From the NCBI GenBank assembly GCA_035292585.1, contig DATDPU010000013.1:62001-126000 (forward strand): 64,000 bases of DNA, written 5' to 3'. The notes beneath the pieces were generated by a model, which was not told the origin of the DNA, did not search any database, and worked only from the letters and a program-made list of their open reading frames with translations. The DNA is from DASSFZ01 sp035292585. GTDB taxonomy: Bacteria; Chloroflexota; Anaerolineae; Fen-1058. This document shows, in pieces, positions 55,494 through 62,262 of this stretch. Within the stretch, counting starts at the first letter, position 1. The number at the start of each line of letters is the position of its first letter. The translations under genes and the position numbers were made by a program.

Positions 55494-55579
55494 ACTTCCA
55501 TCCTCCCCAGGAGACACCTCCCGGCCAGGCGTGCCGGGAGGTGTCGGGTGGGGCGACTTGAAAAGCCGCCGGTGTGCGT

Positions 55580-56884
55580 TTACTGGGTCGCCTCTTGCTG
55601 CGCCTGCACGGCGGGCTGCAGCGCCGTGTCAAGGTCTTCGCCGTTGACGAAGCTGACGATCGCGCTCCACTCGGCGGCGTTGAACCCCGCCGTGATTGTG
55701 TCGCCGATGTCGGGCGTGAAGCCCTGGGTATTGGCGAGCGCCTCGCCGAGCTTCGACAGCGCCGGCTCGGTGTAGTTGCCCGCCGCGCCCCGGTTGGGCG
55801 AGAGGCCGAAGTTAGCCTTGGCCCAGTTGGCCCCACCCACCTCGGACGAGAGATAGGCCACCAGCGCGCGCACGGCGGGTGTGTCATTGAACGCCATCAT
55901 CCAGTCGGCGCCGCCTTGCAAGCCCTGGGCGCCGGGGATGACGAAGAAGTCGTAATCGGCGCCCTGCTCCAGGTCGGGGAACTGTGTGGCGATCTCGCCG
56001 CCGGCAAAGCCCGACTGCTTGACCATCAGCGCTTCCGGCGGATCGCTGAACGGCTTGTAAATCGCCTGAAGGAACGGCGTCGAAAGCGTGCCTTCCGCGC
56101 CGCCGACGGTGTATACCGGGTCCTTGGCCCACTTGCCGTAGATTTCGTAAGCTTCCTTTACGCCGTCGTCGTCGTAGGGCACTTCGCCGGAGATGAGGTC
56201 CAGCACGTATTGCGGCCCTTGCCTCACCAGCAGGATGTCCTGGATGAAGTCCGATCCGGTCCAGCCGGTGGCGTCGTCCGATTCAAAGCCCAGGCTCCAG
56301 GGCACATCGCCCGCGGCGACCATTTCCTCGACGAGCGCATCCAATTCTTCCCACGTCGTGGGGACGGCGTAACCCTTGGCCTCGAAGACGGCCGGGCTGT
56401 ACCAGATGATGGTCTTGACGTCGGCCTTGACGGGAAGGCCCAGCCACCTGCCCTCGATCGTGCCGGGAGTGAGAAAGAAGTCGGCGTAGTTCCCTCGGGT
56501 CGCGCCCAACTCGTCCATCGGCGTCAACTGATCTTGATACTGATCGAGCTGCGCCACGTTCCAGAATGCGATGTCGGGCGGCGTGCCGCCCTGCACGCGC
56601 GTATCCAACAGCGCCTGGTCGCGCGTCGATTCTGGTTGAATCACGATGCCACAGGCATCGACGAGCGGCTGCAGCACCTGGTTAAGGCTGGCTTCCTCCA
56701 CGCCCGACCACTGATACAGCATCGTGATCGTAGCGCCGGATTGCGCGCCCAGGCAATCGACGTCACCGCCGGCCGCGGGCGGCGCGGTGGGCGTTGCCTG
56801 TGCCGCCGGTTGACAGGCGACGATCAGCAGGCTGAGAACAGCCATGAGGCTGATCGCTTTGATCCATTTTCCTTTGGAAAACAT
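55580..56884 (-). CDS. aglE: AglE-like alpha-glucoside-binding lipoprotein
   Basis: 434 residues. Signal peptide with lipobox IVAC, a short Pro/Ala linker, then a family-1 binding domain. The segments PLVDACGIVIQPESTRDQAL and GTPPDIAFWNVAQLDQY resemble AglE-type receptors for alpha-glucosides (trehalose, maltose, sucrose). First structural gene of the transporter operon; the next genes are the two permeases and treS. Confidence 0.87.
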   Translation of the reverse strand: MFSKGKWIKAISLMAVLSLLIVACQPAAQATPTAPPAAGGDVDCLGAQSGATITMLYQWSGVEEASLNQVLQPLVDACGIVIQPESTRDQALLDTRVQGGTPPDIAFWNVAQLDQYQDQLTPMDELGATRGNYADFFLTPGTIEGRWLGLPVKADVKTIIWYSPAVFEAKGYAVPTTWEELDALVEEMVAAGDVPWSLGFESDDATGWTGSDFIQDILLVRQGPQYVLDLISGEVPYDDDGVKEAYEIYGKWAKDPVYTVGGAEGTLSTPFLQAIYKPFSDPPEALMVKQSGFAGGEIATQFPDLEQGADYDFFVIPGAQGLQGGADWMMAFNDTPAVRALVAYLSSEVGGANWAKANFGLSPNRGAAGNYTEPALSKLGEALANTQGFTPDIGDTITAGFNAAEWSAIVSFVNGEDLDTALQPAVQAQQEATQ

Positions 56885-57208
56885 CCTCGTTCCTCCTTCA
56901 ACTGGTTATGAGATGGGACAAACGAGCTAACTTCTGAGATTGAGTGAACCTGTATTCGTTTTACGGGTGATAGGGTCTCCTTTCTACGAGGTCGGACTCA
57001 CCGCTGCGATCGAACCTGATGGCTTAGAGCATAGCGTAAACTGATTAGCGGACGATGTATCTTGGATATACAAGCCGGATATAGTTCCGATACGTTTAGG
57101 GCGACGAAGGCCAGCTGCATTCAATTGGTCGGCAGTGATGCTACGTGGTCAAATTCCGGCGTGTCCCTTGGATTAACACGTGTTAATCGGATGGCAAAAC
57201 AAAAACAC
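56885..57208 (-). other. Regulatory gap upstream of the alpha-glucoside operon
   Basis: No gene is supported. It contains a perfect operator palindrome (57172-57187), 285 bases before the aglE-like start codon. A clear -35/-10 pair could not be assigned. Confidence 0.5.
57172..57187. promoter_or_regulatory. LacI-type operator, distal copy (perfect 16-bp palindrome)
   Basis: ATTAACACGTGTTAAT shares the core TAACACGTGTTA with the operator overlapping the regulator promoter at 58262-58273, marking both as probable binding sites of the same repressor. Confidence 0.8.
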
Positions 57209-58246
57209 TCAGCTTTCTTGCGAGCGGCCTGCGCTCGATTCGCGCACGATCAGTTCAGTCTCAAGCATCAGTTTATTAACAGCCAGGTCTTCACCCAGAA
57301 TCAAGCGGATGAGCCGTTCCCCGGCGGCCCAACCCAGTCCATACGCCGGCAAGCGAATCGTTGTGAGCGGCGGATCGTAAAAGGCGGCCAACGGCACATC
57401 GTCGAAGCCAACCAGAGCGATATCTTCCGGTATACGCAACCCGGCGCGCTTGATCGCTTGTGCGGCGCCCATTGCGACCACATCGCTGGCGACAAACACG
57501 GCGGTCGGGTGGGGGGGCGACTTCAGGAGTTCATCCATTGCTGCAATCCCACTCGCCGGAGTGAAGTTCCCGGTTTTGATTAGCCCGTCGTCGTAGGTCG
57601 ATCCTGTGGCCTCGAGCGCTTGCCGATAACCTAGAAGCCGCTGATGCGCGGAGGTGTATTCCAGCGGCGCATTTGTAATCATCCCGATGCGCCGATGCCC
57701 CAAATCGAGCAGGTGGTTCACGGCAGTCGCGGCCCCGCTGACCGCATTGACATCTACAAAGGGAATCTCGACTTCCGGCAGTTGACCTATCAGCATGACC
57801 GGCACACCCTCTCGATACAGGTCGATCAGCTCGCGATCGTCCTGGCGCGGGCCTGATAACACAATGCCGTCAACGTGCTTCTCATGGATCAGCCGGGCAT
57901 AACCGGTGCGATCGCTCGGCTCGAGCGGATTTAGCAGAACGTGAAAGCCTTGCTGCGCCGTGGCCTGTCCCAAACCCAGGATAACTTGGGGTAGAAAGGC
58001 GTCGGTAAAAATCTGTTCCGGGCTTTGCCGGAGCACCAACCCCAGGGTGTGGGATTTGCCGCTGACCAGTTTGCGCGCAGCCGAGTCCGGGTGATAATTC
58101 AGTTTGCGCGCGGCGTCCAGAACACGCTGGCGCGTCGATTCGCTAAGGCTGATGCCGGGAACGTTGTTGAGGACAAATGAGACGGTGGTCCGAGAAACTT
58201 TCGCAAGTTCGGCCACATCCCAGCTGGTCACTCGGCGCTTGGTCAC
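57209..58246 (-). CDS. LacI-family repressor of the alpha-glucoside operon
   Basis: About 345 residues. The helix-turn-helix reads WDVAELAKVSRTTVSFVLNN and is followed by the effector-binding domain. I prefer GTG 58246 (product MTKRRVTSWDV) with GGAAA just upstream; the longer frame starting at 58267 would begin inside the operator palindrome. Same strand and immediately upstream of the AglEFG/TreS operon. A maltose- or trehalose-like inducer is inferred from context. Confidence 0.85.
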   Translation of the reverse strand: MTKRRVTSWDVAELAKVSRTTVSFVLNNVPGISLSESTRQRVLDAARKLNYHPDSAARKLVSGKSHTLGLVLRQSPEQIFTDAFLPQVILGLGQATAQQGFHVLLNPLEPSDRTGYARLIHEKHVDGIVLSGPRQDDRELIDLYREGVPVMLIGQLPEVEIPFVDVNAVSGAATAVNHLLDLGHRRIGMITNAPLEYTSAHQRLLGYRQALEATGSTYDDGLIKTGNFTPASGIAAMDELLKSPPHPTAVFVASDVVAMGAAQAIKRAGLRIPEDIALVGFDDVPLAAFYDPPLTTIRLPAYGLGWAAGERLIRLILGEDLAVNKLMLETELIVRESSAGRSQES

Positions 58247-58261
58247 GCTTGTTTCCAATAG

Positions 58262-58273
58262 TAACACGTGTTA
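58262..58273. promoter_or_regulatory. LacI-type operator at the repressor promoter
   Basis: The perfect 12-bp palindrome TAACACGTGTTA begins about 10 bases downstream of the -10 box, at the expected transcript start: a typical autoregulatory position. Confidence 0.8.
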
Positions 58274-58283
58274 GTATGGTGAC

Positions 58284-58313
58284 AGTATAGGATAATACAA
58301 AGCTACTTGTCAA
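58284..58313 (-). promoter_or_regulatory. Near-consensus promoter of the lacI-type repressor gene
   Basis: On the minus strand TTGACA (58308-58313), an 18-base spacer and TATACT (58284-58289) are followed by the operator and the repressor gene. Confidence 0.75.
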
Positions 58314-58339
58314 GCCCGCATTTTACTGTAATCTCATTC

Positions 58340-58918
58340 ATGATGCTCATCCTCATCCGGCACGGACAGACTGACTGGAACGCGACCGGCCGCTGGCAGG
58401 GTCAGGCCGACCCGCCGTTGAATGCGGCCGGGCGTGCCCAGGCTCACCAGACTGCGCTCGAACTTCAGGCGCAGCGACTGGATGTGTTAGTCAGCAGCGA
58501 TTTGCGCCGGGCGCGTGAGACGGCTGAGATTATCGCCGCAGCGATCAACCGCGACGTGATCCTGGAGCCTCGTCTACGCGAGGTGAATCTGGGTGAGTGG
58601 CAGGGGTTGTACTCGGACGATATCCGAGCGCGCTGGCCGGGCGAGATGCAGCTCTGGCTCGACATGCCGCTTGCAGCCCGGCCGCCAAACGGCGAGTCGA
58701 TCCAGGAGCTCGCCGCGCGTGTGCTTGCGGCGGTCGACGAGCTCGCCGCCCGTTACCCCGATCGGCGTGTCGGCCTCGTCGCACACGAGCTGCCGATCGC
58801 CGTGATCGTCACGCACGCGGCCGGAGTTCCCCTGGCGCGCCTGCGCCAGCACATCCCGGCCAACGCGGCGTGGCAATTGGTCGAGTGGTCGCGCGCGGCT
58901 AGTACCCCGACCACTTAA
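58340..58918 (+). CDS. Histidine phosphatase (phosphoglycerate-mutase-like); candidate glucosyl-3-phosphoglycerate phosphatase
   Basis: 192 residues from ATG 58340 (ATG 58343 also possible); a longer frame to 58307 lacks support. RHGQTDWN carries the catalytic His; the family Glu lies in EVNLGEWQG and the second His in VAHELPIAV. Mycobacterial GpgP (Rv2419c) belongs to this superfamily and dephosphorylates glucosyl-3-phosphoglycerate. With a GpgS-type synthase 3.3 kb downstream, that role is plausible here, but cobalamin-pathway or generic phosphatases look alike. Confidence 0.75.
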   Translation: MMLILIRHGQTDWNATGRWQGQADPPLNAAGRAQAHQTALELQAQRLDVLVSSDLRRARETAEIIAAAINRDVILEPRLREVNLGEWQGLYSDDIRARWPGEMQLWLDMPLAARPPNGESIQELAARVLAAVDELAARYPDRRVGLVAHELPIAVIVTHAAGVPLARLRQHIPANAAWQLVEWSRAASTPTT

Positions 58919-59076
58919 TTATGCGGGGTTCGGACGGCACAACCCTCTTCGCTGCGCTCGTGGGCAGGCCGCCGCCCTCTTTAAGAAGGCAATGAAAGGC
59001 GGCGGCTGGCACTGCCGTCCGCCGCAGTTCAACTGCGGCGGGAACTACGCAACTTCAAACTGTCGGAGTACTAGCC
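58897..59076. repeat. Nested inverted-repeat element overlapping the phosphatase 3' end
   Basis: Terminal 15-base inverted repeats (58897-58911 and 59062-59076, 14 of 15 matching) enclose three further palindromes: cggacggca/tgccgtccg (58931-58939, 59013-59021), ggccgccgcc/ggcggcggc (58968-58977, 58998-59006) and gccgcagtt/aactgcggc (59021-59039). The left end lies inside the last codons of the phosphatase gene. The last palindrome resembles one at 9174-9194. Confidence 0.65.
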
Positions 59077-59099
59077 CGGCTGCTTGATTTTGTCCGCGA

Positions 59100-60932
59100 T
59101 TGATTGTGATCGGCTACTTCGCCGGGTTGCGGCTGTGGTACGGGCGTAGGCTTGGCGCGTCAGTTGTGAGGAGGGCGGCTATTTCACTGTTTCACCCACT
59201 CGACACGATTCGGCAACACCTGATTGCGCTGTACGGTGCATCGGCCGGCGCGGCTGCCTTCACGCGTCTGGCTGCCCTGCTCGATCGCGCCGGTTCCCCG
59301 GCGCGAGCTGCCGAAGGGCCAGGTCACCTGACGCCGCGTGATGCCGTTCTCATCACCTACGGCGATCAACTTCGCCGGCCAGGCGAGCCGCCGCTGCAAA
59401 CGCTGGCCGGTTTCGCGCGGCGTCATCTCGCCGGTTTGATCAACACGATCCACCTTCTTCCCTTTTATCCTTACTCGTCCGACGACGGCTTCTCGGTGAT
59501 CGACTTCCGCGTCGTCGATCCGGCGCTGGGCGACTGGGACGATATCGAGCGTATCGGCCCGGACTTTGGCCTGATGTTTGACGCCGTGATCAATCACGTT
59601 TCTGCGCACAGCGAGTGGTTCCGGCGCTTCTTGCAAGGTGATCCGGCGTACCGCGATTGGTTCATCGTCGTCGACGCAGGCGTGGATTTATCGAAAGTGG
59701 TGCGGCCACGCGCACGGCCCCTGTTGACGCGCTTCGATACTGCCGCCGGTCCGAAGTCTGTCTGGACGACTTTCAGCGAAGACCAGATCGATCTGAACTA
59801 CCGCAACCCGGATGTATTGTTGGAGATCATTGACCTGCTGCTGTTCTATGTTTCACGCGGCGCACGGCTGATCCGGCTCGACGCCATTGCCTATTTAGGG
59901 AAGACGCTTGGTACTGCCTGCATCCATTTGCCCGAAACACATCGGGTGATCCAGCTCTTCCGAGCCGTGCTCGATCAAGTCGCGCCGGAGGTCTTGTTGA
60001 TCACCGAGACGAATGTCGCGCATGTCGATAACCTTTCGTATTTCGGGGACGGTTCCAACGAAGCGCAGCTAGTGTACAACTTTGCGCTGCCGCCGCTGGT
60101 GCTGCATGCCTTTCATGTGGGAACTGCGCGTATCTTGTCCGGTTGGGCCGCTGATCTCAAGTTGCCCTCGGATCGCGTGACCTTCTTCAACTTCCTCGCC
60201 TCGCACGACGGCATCGGCGTGAACCCGGCGCGCGGCCTCCTGCCCGACCCGGCGATCGCTGCGCTGGTCGAGCGCGCCCAGGCGCACGGCGGCTTCGTCT
60301 CGTTCAAGCGCAACCCGGACGGCGCGCGCAGCCCGTATGAGCTCAACCTCAATTACTTCGATGCCTTATCCGATCCGAACAGCGACGAGCCGCTCGACGT
60401 GCAGGTAGATCGGTTCATGGCGGCGCAGGCTATCATGCTGGCGTTAGTCGGCGTGCCCGGTATTTACGTGCACAGCCTGCTCGGCTCGCGGGGCGATCGT
60501 GCGGGTGTCGAGCGCACGGGTCGCTATCGCTCGATCAATCGGCAGAAGTTTGCCCTGACGCCGCTCGAAAGCGAGCTCGCCGATCCGCTTTCGTTGCGCG
60601 CGCAAGTGTTGCGTCGATACGCCCGGCTGCTGCAAGTCCGCGCCGCGCAGCCGGCTTTCGATCCGTACGGGGCGCAGCGCGTGCTTCAGGGCAACGACTC
60701 GGTGTTCGCAGTGCTGCGCGCCGCGCGCCTGGACGATGACGACGTGCTATGCCTGCACAACGTGTCGGCGCGGGCGCAGCGCTTTGCGACGACGCTACCG
60801 GCGGCGAACCAGGCCGCAGTTGATCTGTTGACCGGCGAGCGGTTCAACCTCGACGGGTCTGGGCGTTTGGAGTTGACACTCGCGCCTTATCAGGTTATGT
60901 GGTTGAAGGTGGCAACGGAGGGCAACGAATAG
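59100..60932 (+). CDS. GH13_18 sugar phosphorylase (sucrose phosphorylase-like; candidate glucosylglycerate phosphorylase)
   Basis: 610 residues as listed from TTG 59100. The true start may be later: a strong GAGGAGGG (59168-59174) precedes codons near 59181-59187, just before the conserved LFHPLDTIRQHL. Family marks: INTIHLLPFYPYSSDDGFSVIDF, nucleophile D261 in RLDAIAYLGK and acid/base E303 in LLITETN. GH13_18 enzymes phosphorolyse sucrose, glucosylglycerol or glucosylglycerate. The downstream GpgS-type gene favours glucosylglycerate. Confidence 0.82.
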   Translation: MIVIGYFAGLRLWYGRRLGASVVRRAAISLFHPLDTIRQHLIALYGASAGAAAFTRLAALLDRAGSPARAAEGPGHLTPRDAVLITYGDQLRRPGEPPLQTLAGFARRHLAGLINTIHLLPFYPYSSDDGFSVIDFRVVDPALGDWDDIERIGPDFGLMFDAVINHVSAHSEWFRRFLQGDPAYRDWFIVVDAGVDLSKVVRPRARPLLTRFDTAAGPKSVWTTFSEDQIDLNYRNPDVLLEIIDLLLFYVSRGARLIRLDAIAYLGKTLGTACIHLPETHRVIQLFRAVLDQVAPEVLLITETNVAHVDNLSYFGDGSNEAQLVYNFALPPLVLHAFHVGTARILSGWAADLKLPSDRVTFFNFLASHDGIGVNPARGLLPDPAIAALVERAQAHGGFVSFKRNPDGARSPYELNLNYFDALSDPNSDEPLDVQVDRFMAAQAIMLALVGVPGIYVHSLLGSRGDRAGVERTGRYRSINRQKFALTPLESELADPLSLRAQVLRRYARLLQVRAAQPAFDPYGAQRVLQGNDSVFAVLRAARLDDDDVLCLHNVSARAQRFATTLPAANQAAVDLLTGERFNLDGSGRLELTLAPYQVMWLKVATEGNE

Positions 60933-60999
60933 GCAACGGATAAACGGATGCACTGACTTGTTGATACGCTGATGCCTTGATTCAATCGGACAAGCCGCT

Positions 61000-62262
61000 A
61001 TGAAACATATCGCGATTCTACACTTTGCCGGGCCGCCGACGATCGGCGGCGTCGAGTGGACGATGTTGCAGCACGCGCGGTTGATGTCCGACGCGGGCTA
61101 CGCCGTGCGCCTGATCGCCGGGACGGGCAGCCCGTTTGACGATCGGGTGGAAGTCGTGGTGGCGCCCGAGCTCGGTTCGCGCCATCCGGCCGTGTTGGCG
61201 GTGAAGCAACAGTTGGATGCCGGGCATGTCCCGCCAGCGTTCGAGCCTTTGCGCGATCGGATCGAGACGCGCCTGCGCGAGTTGCTCGCAGATGTAGACG
61301 TGCTGATCGCGCACAATGTCTTCACCCTGCACAAAAACCTCGCGCTCACCGCTGCGCTCCACCATCTCATCAACCATCCACCCATCCACCCCTCCAACAT
61401 CCTGGGCTGGCACCACGATTTCGCCTGGACCAATCCGCTATATCGAGATCAGCTGTATGCGGGTGAGCCGTGGGATTTGCTGCGCCGCCCCTGGCCGAAC
61501 GTCCGTCATGTCACGGTATCTGAACCGCGCCGGCGCGAGCTGGCCCAGCTGTATCATATCGATGAGCGCGCGATTACCGTTGTGACGCCTGGCGTCGATC
61601 CGGCGCAATTCTTCAACTGGCAACCGCTCACGCGAGCGATCGTCGCTCGGCTGAACCTGCTCGCCGCCGACATTATCTTGCTATTGCCTGCTCGCATCAC
61701 GCGCCGCAAGAATATCGAGTTGGCCGTGCGCACACTGGCCGAGCTCCGGCGACAGACTGGCCTCGACGCCCGGTTGATCGTCACCGGCCCGCCCGGCCCG
61801 CACAACCCGGCGAATGATGCTTATTTGCAGACGCTGCTCGGACTGCGGCGTGAATTGGACATCGAGAACGCCGCGCATTTTCTCTATGAACTTGACCCAT
61901 CCGATCAACTTCCGATTGGAGAAGAGAGATTGGAGATTCCCGATGCCGTGATCAGCGATTTGTACACGCTGGCCGATGCGCTGTTCTTCCCCAGCCAGCA
62001 AGAAGGCTTCGGGATTCCCGTGCTCGAGGCCGGGCTGGCGCGGCTGCCGGCTTTTTGCGCGGATATCCCGCCGCTGCGTGAAAGCGGCGCGGGGTTGGCG
62101 CACTATTTCGACCCGAACGCTTCCGCGATCGAGGTTGCGGCAGGTATTGTGACTGCGCTCGAAGCCGACCGGCCAGGTTTACTGCGCCGCCGCGTTCGAC
62201 ACCACTTCACCTGGTCAAGCATTTTCCGTGAGCAAATCCTCCCGCTGTTGGAGACGCCATGA
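61000..62262 (+). CDS. GT4 family glycosyltransferase
   Basis: 420 residues. N-terminal PPTIGGVEWTMLQHARLM acceptor-side loop and C-terminal QEGFGIPVLEAG, the E-x7-E motif of retaining GT4/GT-B enzymes. A low-complexity stretch HHLINHPPIHPSN is encoded by ACCATCC-type repeats (about 61361-61400). The stop overlaps the next start by ATGA, coupling it to the GpgS-type protein. In other bacteria a GT4 partner extends glucosylglycerate (mannosylglucosylglycerate synthesis); that role is inferred only from context. Confidence 0.75.
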   Translation: MKHIAILHFAGPPTIGGVEWTMLQHARLMSDAGYAVRLIAGTGSPFDDRVEVVVAPELGSRHPAVLAVKQQLDAGHVPPAFEPLRDRIETRLRELLADVDVLIAHNVFTLHKNLALTAALHHLINHPPIHPSNILGWHHDFAWTNPLYRDQLYAGEPWDLLRRPWPNVRHVTVSEPRRRELAQLYHIDERAITVVTPGVDPAQFFNWQPLTRAIVARLNLLAADIILLLPARITRRKNIELAVRTLAELRRQTGLDARLIVTGPPGPHNPANDAYLQTLLGLRRELDIENAAHFLYELDPSDQLPIGEERLEIPDAVISDLYTLADALFFPSQQEGFGIPVLEAGLARLPAFCADIPPLRESGAGLAHYFDPNASAIEVAAGIVTALEADRPGLLRRRVRHHFTWSSIFREQILPLLETP

